64,000 bases of DNA from Meghimatium bilineatum (taxonomy: Eukaryota > Mollusca > Gastropoda > Stylommatophora > Philomycidae): assembly GCA_034231615.1 (NCBI GenBank), contig CM067310.1:3702510-3766509 (forward strand), read 5' to 3'. The translations under genes and the position numbers were made by a program. Each line of letters opens with the position of its first letter. The stretch's first letter is position 1. Under the pieces are notes generated by a model. The model saw nothing but the letters and a program-made list of their open reading frames with translations, was not told the DNA's origin and searched no databases. Positions 50,584 through 62,300 of the stretch are shown in pieces.

Positions 50584-50658
50584 CTGTGGCAGGGATCAAA
50601 CTCTGTACCTTTGGCCATCACAGACATGCACTGTACCACTTCACCAAAGAGCCGGAAA
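50584..50658 (-). mobile_element. tRNA-like SINE head or tRNA pseudogene
   Basis: The minus strand GGTGAAGTGGTACAGTGCAT ... GGTACAGAGTTTGATCCCTG CC has an A-box-like TGGTGAAGTGGTA and B-box-like GAGTTTGATCCC about 40 bp apart. Arms do not fold into a full cloverleaf, so a functional tRNA is unlikely. Confidence 0.45.
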
Positions 50659-50904
50659 TACAATACTGCCTAATTAAAAATAAAATATCACTAGAAGTAT
50701 ATTAATCATAGACAAAACAATCAGAAGAGTGGAAAATTAGAGGTCACAAAGATGTGCTTCTACAGAAGATGATTAAGAATACCACAGACAATTATAAAAA
50801 CTAATGAGTGTACTGAAAAATAGAAATATGAAATGGGGAGGTTGGTTGCTTCCCAACATCAGAAAGTTGCAATGTTTCATTTATTTTACCAAGTTCTGAG
50901 TAAG

Positions 50905-51822
50905 ATTGAAGTCAAGAGAGACAGCTTATGTTGAAGTCAAGAGAGACAGCTTATGTTGAAGTCAAGAGAGACAGCTTATGCTGAAGTCAAGAGAGACAGC
51001 TTATGTTGAAGTCAAGAGAGACAGCTTATGCTGAAGTCAAGAGAGACAGCTTATACTGAAGTCAAGAGAGACAGCTTATGCTGAAGTCAAGAGAGACAGC
51101 TTATGTTGAAGTCAAGAGAGACAGCTTATGTTGAAGTCAAGAGAGACAGCTTATGCTGAAGTCAAGAGAGACAGCTTATGTTGAAGTCAAGAGAGACAGC
51201 TTATGCTGAAGTCAAGAGAGACAGCTTATGTTGAAGTCAAGAGAGACAGCTTATGCTGAAGTCAAGAGAGACAGCTTATGTTGAAGTCAAGAGAGACAGC
51301 TTATGTTGAAGTCAAGAGAGACAGCTTATGTTGAAGTCAAGAGAGACAGCTTATGTTGAAGTCAAGAGAGACAGCTTATGTTGAAGTCAAGAGAGACAGC
51401 TTATGTTGAAGTCAAGAGAGACAGCTTATGTTGAAGTCAAGAGAGACAGCTTATGTTGAAGTCAAGAGAGACAGCTTATGTTGAAGTCAAGAGAGACAGC
51501 TTATGTTGAAGTCAAGAGAGACAGCTTATGCTGAAGTCAAGAGAGACAGCTTATGCTGAAGTCAAGAGAGACAGCTTATGTTGAAGTCAAGAGAGACAGC
51601 TTATGTTGAAGTCAAGAGAGACAGCTTATGCTGAAGTCAAGAGAGACAGCTTATGTTGAAGTCAAGAGAGACAGCTTATGTTGAAGTCAAGAGAGACAGC
51701 TTATGTTGAAGTCAAGAGAGACAGCTTATGCTGAAGTCAAGAGAGACAGCTTATGTTGAAGTCAAGAGAGACAGCTTATGCTGAAGTCAAGAGAGACAGC
51801 TTATACTGAAGTCAAGAGAGAT
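50905..51822. repeat. Minisatellite, 25-bp unit, about 37 copies
   Basis: Unit GTTGAAGTCAAGAGAGACAG CTTAT. Almost all variation is one site (GTTGAAG or GCTGAAG) plus two ACTGAAG units, giving a binary map along the array. Confidence 0.97.
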
Positions 51823-51879
51823 GGTGGTTGACAGCACAAGAAATTATTTATAGTTTAACACCATGGCGTAGTTGACGGT

Positions 51880-52620
51880 CAATGATATTATCACCATCAT
51901 CAAACTTATAACCCTTCAGGGTCGTAGGGATGCCACTCTTGAAACAACACAAAAATTCCACCATGTCTCTCTATTCTCAGTTTCTTGTGTAAGTGCGGAG
52001 AATCTTAATCTTGTCTAGTCTTTAATATTATCAATCCATTATTCTTTTGTCCTCCTCTTCAACCCTCAACTGTTCCCTGTACAATAATTTTGGAAAGGGA
52101 ATCGTGCCTCATCATGTGGCCAAATCACGCAAGTTTGCGATATTTCACCACTGCCATGAGATGCTCTTGTTGTCCTGCAAGAGTATTTATTTTGTTTCTC
52201 ACTTGTATGTTAGTTTATTATTCTGTATAATAGATGTGCAATATTTGTCTGTAACATGTGTTGTCAAAATCCTGTATTCTCCTCTCCATTTCCGCTGTAA
52301 TTGTCCAACTCTCACATCCGTACAAAAAAATAGGTTTTATTAAAAAGATTTATATCGGTTTCTCTTCACAGCTGTACTTATTCTGCTCTTCCGTATGGTA
52401 TTTAAACTCGACACTGCAGCCGAGGTTATTTCAAGCCTCATCTTTATTTTTTTGTTAGTGCTTCCATCGCTGCTCATATAATCACATAAGTATTTTAAAG
52501 TATCAACTTCTAGTTTCTGTCCATTCACCCAGATGTTGACAGAAGTCGTGTTGTAACCTCTGTTTGCCATTATTTTGCTTTTCTCAATGTTTGATAAACA
52601 TGATATACAAGATACTAGTG
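51880..52620 (-). mobile_element. Non-LTR reverse-transcriptase fragment, decayed
   Basis: Minus frame 52570..52340 reads VNIWVNGQKLEVDTLKYL, SSDGSTNKKIKMRLEITSAA and VSSLNTIRKSRISTAVK, the thumb region after the YxDD motif. The sequence from 51880 to 52330 contains diverged non-coding remnants of the same element. Confidence 0.65.
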
Positions 52621-52779
52621 ATAGTGGGTTGTAGAGATATACTACCGCTTACGCCATATTCGACATGGCACAAGATGATAATGAGATGGATACGTTTGAA
52701 TTTGTATGAGTTCCGACTCCTTAAAATAGCTCACAAAACTTATTGTTGAAGATAATTACTTGATAAAAATGGATAATTT

Positions 52780-52960
52780 TTGTTCACGTATTGTAACTCT
52801 AATTATCTACATAAACAAATTATCTTTTCTATGTTTGTATTGTATAAACATAGAATAGATAATTTGTGTTCACTATTGTAACTCTATACAAGACAGACAT
52901 AGACTAGACAATTTGTGTTCACTTATTGTAACTCTATAATAGGCAAACAGACTAGATAGG
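52780..52960. repeat. Imperfect about 50-bp tandem repeat, 3 copies, near the TOP1 3' end
   Basis: AATTTGTGTTCACTATTGTA ACTCTATA repeats with ACATAGAATAGAT spacers, about 250 bp beyond the TOP1 stop on the minus strand, perhaps in the 3' UTR. Confidence 0.75.
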
Positions 52961-53212
52961 TATTATCATTCTTACAATGTTCACTCCCTGGATTGTGTAG
53001 CGCACCCCCCCTCCCCTCCACACATGAATATCTGACACACTTCCTTCTAGGAAACTACACACACACAACAGACACACTTCTTCAAACCATGCTACTAAAC
53101 ACCACAGCCTGTGAAACATCGCATCATCCTATAGTAATAAATCGCTGACCCACAAGGAGCAGTGCTGATGTCAGAGAACAGGACAACTTTCATTCTAATG
53201 ATCAGCTGGCTA

Positions 53213-53315
53213 TCAAAATTTAAAGTGTTCCGTGGCCATGTCTATAGCCCATCGAAACTTGTCTCTCTGGGTTTTGTTGTAAACCTTCTCAAGAGGCACA
53301 CCAAACTTTTTGCAC
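53213..53315 (-). CDS. TOP1: TOP1 terminal coding exon
   Basis: 103 nt. One base completes the Trp codon, then [20 protein letters not shown] and [13 protein letters not shown], then TGA at 53213-53215. Ending in ...FKF matches the conserved C-terminus of the family (human ...YEF). I could not assign a poly(A) signal in the few hundred bases beyond. Confidence 0.96.
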
Positions 53316-56300
53316 CTGAGGAAACAATTAAAAACAGTTTCACACATCAAACAACAATATGTACTCAGATATTAATATTAAATAAACATTGCTGTGTACT
53401 TTATCAAATCATTGTGCTTATATCATATAGGAACAATTTATTGGATGGAAGGATATGGCAACACTAACAGATAGTTCAATGTGAAATCTTTGATGAGAAC
53501 AGTGGGTAAAATGTGCTGTCACCAACAGATTCAAATACAACATATTCAAATACAACAGATTCAAATACAACAGATTCAAATACAACAGATTCCATCTACA
53601 GTAGGGGTGGGTACAATCCTACCATGGAAATGAAGATAAGAAGTTTTTAACAGTCCATCTAAAGGTGATGGTGAGAGAACAAGAGGACAAAGGAAAGTAT
53701 AGATTAATAATATTAAAGACTGGAAAATGATTTTCCACACTTAAAGAAATGGAATAGAAAGGCATGGCAGGATTTTTGTGGGTTTTTTTCCTCATGATTT
53801 ATTGTTTTAATGAATGAATGAGTCTATGGGAAAGCACTTGAGATCAAGCAGAACCGTAGGGGATGCCAGAGGATATTTTAAAGCCCGCCATTGACCACAT
53901 CAGGGTCCCCATTCTCCAACTTTCTGAAGGAGTTAACTCCCTTAGCCGTATGCATTCCTATTATGACTTACGCGACAAATGGGTTTAGTTTAATACTATT
54001 TATGATGAGGATGGATTTGCCTGGCCGTTGGCGCAAATACAAAGGCGGCAAAGCGCATTGCTGTTCTCTGGACTACATCTTGCTGGAAACCTAGTAGGAC
54101 CATTGCTCTGCTATAAGTAAAATCTGGTGGGAGTTTGAGAACGAATGCAAAGAAACAAATATAAACATTGTAATACGTATATATGACAGCACAGCAAAAT
54201 GACAAAAAAACTTAAGCAATCACTTCTGGCAGAAAATGTATGTGAAAAATATAAGTTCAACACTTCAGTGTCTAACCTTGTAGACAAATATCTTCTTCTG
54301 CATTCGTTTTCAAACTCCTGAAGATAAGCAGGATGTAGTCCAGAGAATGTTGTGTCATGGTTTAGAGCATTGCTGCGATATATGCGCCTTTTGGCCTGAC
54401 ACATCCGACTTCAGCATAGCTTTGGGTCACTGACCCTATATGGGATGGGACAGCCAACTCCATCCCATAACCTTCTTAGTCGCCTCGTACGACATGCGTG
54501 GAAGGTAAACAGTGTTGTTATTCTTTGCTCCCCTTTCGGGCCCCGACAACACACGGGCAGCGACAAATATACAAAGCAAACTTTCAGACATCATCATGTC
54601 ATCAAGTCTCTAACATTGAATACTCACCAAGCCACAGAGATTCTTGGATCCAGATAATTCAGCTTGGAGGTTCCCAGGGCGATTTCTTTATTTTCATCCT
54701 GTGGATACCATTTTGTATAAAACACAACTTACTAATATGGTGGAAGAAATAAGGATAATTTGTTCAGTACAAATTCATTCTACAATACAAAGAAAGTTAA
54801 GTGTCCAGCATTTAATATTTTCAGTCTAGGCCTTTTGTTTTTCACCTCTTATCCCAACACCATATAGTTTTCTCTGCATGAATGTTTTAAAGAGAACTTC
54901 CTTTCTCAGCAAAAGATTAAATCACAACCGCTTACTACGTTTAACGATTGTTAGTATGGTCCTGTTGTCCAGCAAGCACCATTACTGCGGCACCATCCAC
55001 TTTGTCGGACACCCTCTGACCATTTGGTTATTTATATTTGTCCAGCAAGGCTATGCTACATAATATATGTATGTTAACATTACACATTGTCTTTACATTG
55101 ATAGATATGTCACATCGGCTGTGTTGTTTTCATAAGTTGACTATTATCATTGATGTTATCCAAATCCAACTTCTTCTCTTTTTTCCCCTTGTCCTTGTTT
55201 AGAGTTCTTTTTATTGTTCTATTCATAATCTGATGAATCGTAAAGTTCGGTAATTGAAGTGGGTTGAATGAAGCGAATGGCTAAAAGTACCTTCAATGAC
55301 ATGAGGAAATTATTAATATCTAAACAAATTACAAACAAGTTAAAAATGAGAATTATAAAATGCTACATCTATTCCATATTAATGTATGGCTCAGAAACAT
55401 GGACACTAAATAAACAATTAGAAGACAAAATTGATGCCTTTGAAATGTGGGTATATAGAAGAATAGGGAGAACATCATGGAAAGAGAAGAAAACAAATAA
55501 AGAGGTGCTAAAGACACTTAATATGAAGAAAGAACTACTAAGAGAAATAAAGATCAGGCAAATAAAATACTTTGGACACATTAAAAGACATGACACCCTA
55601 TTGAAGACCTTACTTGAGGGTAAAGTCAAAGGGAAGCGAGCAAGAGGTAGGCAGAGATACAAGTGGGAGAGTAACATTACACGATGGACAGGTTACAGTC
55701 TAGCAGAGTGCACCACCAAGACAAGAGACAGGAGATGTTGGAGATACGTTGCAGCCAACCTTCGTTGCGGAGACGGCACTTGATGATGATGATGATGAAT
55801 GAAGCCTAAACCATCTTTCTGCCAATATTCTTCTTCCACCAACAATATATGGCAGAAGAGCCAGGGGTAGAACAAAGGAAACACTCAGATGAACAATATT
55901 TAGAGAAATTAAAACAAACAACATTTATACTATTCAAGACCTGCACAGAATAGCTTTGAACAGACAGAATTGGAGAGATCTGACCTCTGCACTAACTTCA
56001 GCGCTAAAGGAAAATGAATGAAATAGTCTTTATCGACCATAAGTAGAAGTACTAAGAATAAATGGAAATAGACTGTCACTACACGCATAAAAAGGGGTAC
56101 CAGATGGCAAAAGAAAAAGAGGAAGATCAAGAAAGACTCTTTACAGAACAATCATCAAAGAGGGTATGACTATATGTCTCAACAACATGCAAGAATTACA
56201 CACAGTAGCATCACATCGCTGGAACTGGAAAGCACTGATTTCTGCCCTATGCAATATATTCAGCACAGAAGAAACATAGATAGATAGAATTGAAGAAAAA

Positions 56301-59300
56301 CAATACAACTGACCTTGTCTGTTGCCTGGACCTCCAGTTTCATGAGCTGATCTTCAAGTCTGCATAACGTCTTCTTCTTCTTCTCATACATCCTAAAAAG
56401 AATGGTACATAAAGAAACATTACAGCACATTCTAGGATGATAGATGCACACTCAGCACAAAGATGTCGAACAACACATTTTTTAATGTCCAGTGCTGGAT
56501 TATATTAGAAAAATGCTTCTCCCTCGCGGTCAGATAAACCCTCGCGGTCAGATAAACCCTCGCGGTCAGATAAACCCTCGCGGTCAGATAAACCCTCGCG
56601 GTCAGATAAACCCTCGCGGTCAGATAAACCCACGCGGTCAGATAAACCCTCGCGGTCAGATAAACCCTCGCGGTCAGATAAACCCTCGCGGTCAGATAAA
56701 CCCTCGCGGTCAGATAAACCCTCGCGGTCAGATAAACCCCCGCGGTCAGATAAACCCTCGCGGTCAGATAAACCCTCGCGGTCAGATAAACCCTCGCGGT
56801 CAGATAAACCCTCGCGGTCAGATAAACCCTCGCGGTCAGATAAACCCTCGCGGTCAGATAAACCCTCGCGGTCAGATAAACCCTCGCGGTCAGATAAATT
56901 GAACACCCTAATATAGAACAACACAACCGATCACAAACACGTGTATATATTTGGTCAAAGGGCATAAGCCCATGAACCACTGGATCAGCAAGCAACCAAA
57001 GAAACAGTGAGGTGTTACCTTCGTCTTCTGCTTTTGTTCTAACACTTATGCAGGTTAGCAGGACAAAATCCAGAGAATGGAATGTGATGTGGTGTGTCAT
57101 GGTTTACATCTTTGCTGTGATATCTGCACCTTTCGACCTGACTCATCCGACTTCAGCATGGTTTCTGGGTCATTTTGACCCTACATGGGGTGGGCAGGCC
57201 AATTTCACCCCATAACCTCCTTTAGTTGTCTCTTATTACACTATGAAAGGTAAACAGTATTGTTATTGCTTGCTCCCCTTTCAGGAACTGGCAACACATG
57301 CGGGTACCACCAATGAATGAAGTGTAATATCAACAAGCTAGACACTAAAGAAATGATGCACAGCATGGACAACTCTACAATTTGAACGTGCCTTCATGAA
57401 TATCTAGTGCTAGTATACACAAATCTAAACAACCAACCTTACTATACGCCTGCGAAATGTGGACAGTGTATGCTAGACATGCAAGAAAGTTAAATCATTT
57501 CCATCTTACCTGCCTACGTAAATTACTAAACATCCATTGGTGGGACAAAGTACCAGACTACGAGGTCTTGGAAAAATCAACCTCAATAAGCATCCACACA
57601 ATACTTATGAAGGCGCAGGCACGCTGGGCAGGCCATCTTGTGCGTATGGAGAACTCGCGTTTGCCAAAACAAATATATTATGGAGAACTCAAGGCAGGAT
57701 TTCGAAAAGCTGGTGGACAGAAAAAGCGTTTCAAAGACACGCTCAAGTCATCCTTGAAACATCTTAACATTGACGTAGGCGCTTGGGAGAGCCTCGCTCA
57801 GGATAGAACAGCATGGCGTTACAGCATTAGAACGGGAGCACTAGCGGCAGAAGAATTCAGACAAGAAACTGCAAGACAGAAGCGGACACGTAGAAAAGAA
57901 AAAAACATCCCAACCTCACACAGATACCTTCTATTGTTGTCAATTCTGTAAAAGAACATTTTGTGCGCGCATTGGACTTGCTAGTCATTTAAAAACGTAC
58001 TATTAACTTTATTATTTTATTATTTATTGTTATTATTATTATGGTTGAGTTTTTGGTCATCGTCGATCACGACGGACGAACATCATCAGTGCTAGTATAC
58101 ACAAATCTAAACAAGTTCAGGCATGTAAATGGAAATCCCTCATGTGTGCAGCAACATATGGCCAGCCAAACCATTTTTTTACTGTAAACAGAAGGTCACA
58201 AAGTAAACAGAAGGGATCAAATAAAAGTAGCTACAGTATTGTCTTAGTTTTTCGTTACATAGAACGACAACCTGGCCCACAAGCGCTTCTCTGCAAAACA
58301 AGTTCTGGGGAAGTCATAAAACAAACTGCTTTTGTACAGAATCAATATTGGACTGGATGTTTAATAATTAATTTCAGAAATGGAAGAAAATGATGATATA
58401 ATCCCTTTAGCTGGGAGCAGGTAGCTTTTGACAGCCCATAGTCTTTCTAAAAGAAGCACAGGTTCTTCTCAGCTATGCAACTGAGGCGATACCCGGATCC
58501 ATATAAGGCTGACTCAATGGCAAGGTTGTGTAAGGGGGGTTTACAGATGCATGTTTTAGTCCCTAAAAGGAGGCATTCCAGTGTTGAAGCATCCCAAAAC
58601 TACCACGTCCTGCCATAGGCACAGCACACACTTCTGGACCAACTATCTCATCACTCTTCTGTCAGATTCAATCACCCCTCTACAGTGACGGCACCTAGGA
58701 GTCTGTCACAAAGTAACAAAGGTTCAATGTGCGCTGCCCTGCATCTCTTTGTCATCTTGGATATTATTTCATAGAAGACAAATGTAAGAAATTCAGACAA
58801 GATGTAACAAGATTTTTTACGAGTGACAGGTTGTAAACCTATCTCCCAACTTTCCTTTGCTGTCTCTCATGACATACCTGGAAAGAAGACAGTGACCCTA
58901 TTCTTTGCAACCTGAACAATTGTCTTTACAATTGTCTTTTTGTCAATTGTCTTACAATTGTCTGCAATCTAAGTCCAGGCTCAGGCCCGAGAAAAAATTA
59001 AGAACTAGTAAACTGATAGACAAAAGATATTATCTCAACAGCTGAGTACCATGAGTGCACCAACAGGACCAATGTTTAAGAATCTTTTTCTTCTTCTGCG
59101 TTCTTTCTCAAACTCCTGCAGATTAGCAGGATGTAGTCCGGAGAACGGAATGCATTGTGTCATGGCCAACTCCATCCCATAACCTCCTTAGTCGCCTCGT
59201 ACGACATGCATGGAAAGTAAACAGTTTTGCTATTCTTTGCTCCCCTTTCGGGCCCCGACAACACACGGCAATGTTTAAAAATTACAACTATGTTTAAGAC

Positions 59301-62300
59301 TTACAGTTTTGTTTTGACAGATTTCTGCTGCTTGTAGCCTGCCTTGATTCCCTTGATCTCTTTCTTGACTTCCTTGATCTCAGCTTTCTTGGAATCAACC
59401 TGACATGAGAAACATAACAGTCATTAACAGTCATCTATGACTATCCACAAGGATATCCAGATTTCAATGGCAAAAAAATATACTCAAGAGGTCATGGCTA
59501 CACAATATCCCTAGCAAATAGTTAAATTTCCCTCAGAGTTACACGATCATATCCCTAGCAAATAGTTAAATTTCTCTCAGAGCTACACGATCATATCCCT
59601 AGCAAATAATAAAATGTCCCTCAGAGCTACACGATCATATCCCTAGCAAATAGTTCTTTCCAAAATCATAAAAATGCACCAGGAAATCACCGCAGACATG
59701 GAGAGAAGATTACAGGTTTTTGAGTACAAATGCTACAGATGAATTCTATGAATTTCCTATAGGGAACATAAGACCAATGTGTACGTAAGAAATAGAGATG
59801 TGTGCAGGTGTTCAGGAGCCATTGCTTTCAATAGTGAAATGATGAAAACTAGCATGGTTCGGACATGTATGCAGGCAAGATTCCTTGTCAAAAACAATAC
59901 TGCAGGGAACTGTCAAGGGTGGAAGAAGCAGAGGACAAATAAAGGCACGGACAAACAAAATCAAGGAATGGACAGGGCAAGATATTTCCACAATCATCCG
60001 CATCACTGAGGATAGAATTCGCTGGAGGACTCTGTGTGCTGAAGCATCCAATGTGGTACCACTACAACCCTGAAGGGTTACGGGTTTATTGATTGCTTGA
60101 TTTATATAAATGTGAAAAAATCATTCTATACCAACTCAAAATGCTGTGTTAGAACAGAAAAATTCAGAATGGTTCCCTGTGATTCCTGGTGTTAAACAAG
60201 GCTGCCCTATGTCACCACTACTATTCAATATTGCAATTGACTTGGCTATGAGAAAAAGCACATCCAACACAAATTTAGGAATCAAATGGATTCATAAAAC
60301 AACATTAGAAGACCTGAATTATGCTGGTTATCTTGCACTATTGAGTGAAAACCATCAAAATGCACAAACAAAAACTGATAGATTAAAACTCATCGCAGGA
60401 CAAATAGGCCTCCAAATCAATTCAGCAAAAACACCATTAATTTAAATGGACAACAACTTGAAAAAGTACAGAAATTCTCCTATCTAGGAAGCAAATTAAC
60501 ACTCGACGGTGATGTCATGACAGAAATTACAACTTGCATTGCACTAGCATCAAGTGCCTTTAACAGACTGTCTAATATCTGGAGGTCAAAGTCAATCAGC
60601 ACACGTACGAAAATGCGCTGATTTAATTCCTGCTTTATTCTGGTGCTATCATATGGATGTGAGAGCTGGAAAAGCTCTTTATCTTCAGAAAAGAGATTAC
60701 TGAGTTTCGAGAACAAATGTCTTCGTAGGATAACTAACACCCATTGGAGTGAATTCAAATCGAATGATTAAATCAGAGAAGAGACACATCAAAATTTCAT
60801 CACAGATGTTATCAGAAAATGCCTTTGGTCCTACATCGGGCATGTCCTACACGCAGACATAAACAGAATACACCACCAATCTCTTGAATTGATACCTGCA
60901 GGCAAAAGAGTAAGGGGTAGACCAAAAGAAACACTCAGAAGAACAAAACTTAGAGAAAGTAAAACAATCAATATCCATACTATTCAAAAACTGCACAGAA
61001 TAGCTTTGAACAGACAGAATTGGAGAGATCTGACCTCTATGCGCTAACTTCAGCTGCAAAAGGAAAATGAATGAATGAAGCACATAAAGAATAGATGAAA
61101 CAGAAGTGTATACCTTCTTCATGAGATTATCCATGGACTTCTCAAAGGTTTTTGGAACAGCTCGTTGATGGTTACACAGAATGGCTACAGCCCTGTTTGC
61201 TCTGTTGTAAGCAAGCATCTTGGCTGCCACAGAGTCATTACCTGCACAATAAACAGTGTGATAATCTCTCACATCATCACAAATGTAACATTAAAATTAA
61301 ATGATTCAGTATCTCATGCCAATCAATCAAGTTTTAGAATAGTTTATAAATATATTAAGAGATTATTAAAATAAATAAAGATCAAACAAATAAAGTATTT
61401 TTGACAAATTAAAATACATGACACCATCTTGAAGACCTTACTTAATGGTAAAGTCGAGGGGAAGCTAGAAAAAGTTAGGTGGAGATACAAGTGAGAAACA
61501 TCACAAGATGGACAGGCTACAATCTGAGCGTGCCACCAAGGCAAGAGATCACCGAGCCAAATTTTGTTGTGGAGACAGCACTTAATGATGATGATGATTA
61601 TATAGAAGAGTCCAGATGTCAAAATAGGCCCAGAAGTGAATCAGACCTCTGTCTCTTGCCGTGTTGATCATCATTAAGTGCTGTGTCTGCAACAAAGGTT
61701 GGCTGCAACAGACCTCCAACATCCCGTCTCTTGTTTTGGTTGTGCACTCTGCTAGACTGTAACCTGTCCATCTTGTGATGTTATTCTCCCACTTGTATCT
61801 CTGTCTACCTCTTGCTCGATTCTACCTTCAAGTAAAGTCTTCAACAAGGTGCCCTGTCTTTTAATATGTCCAATATATTTTATGTGTTTGATCTTTATTT
61901 TCCTTTATTAGTTCTTTTTTCATATGAATTGTTGTCAGAACATCTTTGTTTTCTTCTCCTTTCATAAGTTCTCCCTATTTTTCTATATATCCACACCATT
62001 ATCTTAAGCGTTCATTCTCAAACTCCTGCTGGATATCTCTTGTAGTAAGACAATGGTCTTACTAAATTTCCAGCAGGATGCAGTCCAGAATGGAAATGTG
62101 TCGTGTTGCTGTTTTATTTGCATCAATGGCCCGACACATCTGTCCTCTGCCATATATCCACAACTCGAAAGCATCCATTCTGTCTTCTAGCTTTTTTTTC
62201 ATTATGGGTATTAATATTTTCTTCATCATTGAACATGTATGGTTCTTTAAGGGGAGAAGTACCTACATTCCAACTTTTTATCAAACCTTGTTGTCACAAT

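Noticed and set aside
50584-50658. Functional tRNA gene
   Set aside because: A- and B-box-like motifs are present but a full cloverleaf cannot be drawn; treated as a SINE head or pseudogene.
56432-57100. 222-codon frame with LTARVY repeats
   Set aside because: Frame through the 18-bp CpG array inside a TOP1 intron.
61360-62200. Large inverted repeat as a novel hairpin locus
   Set aside because: Explained by two independent NL2 insertions in opposite orientation, one split by a SINE-A.
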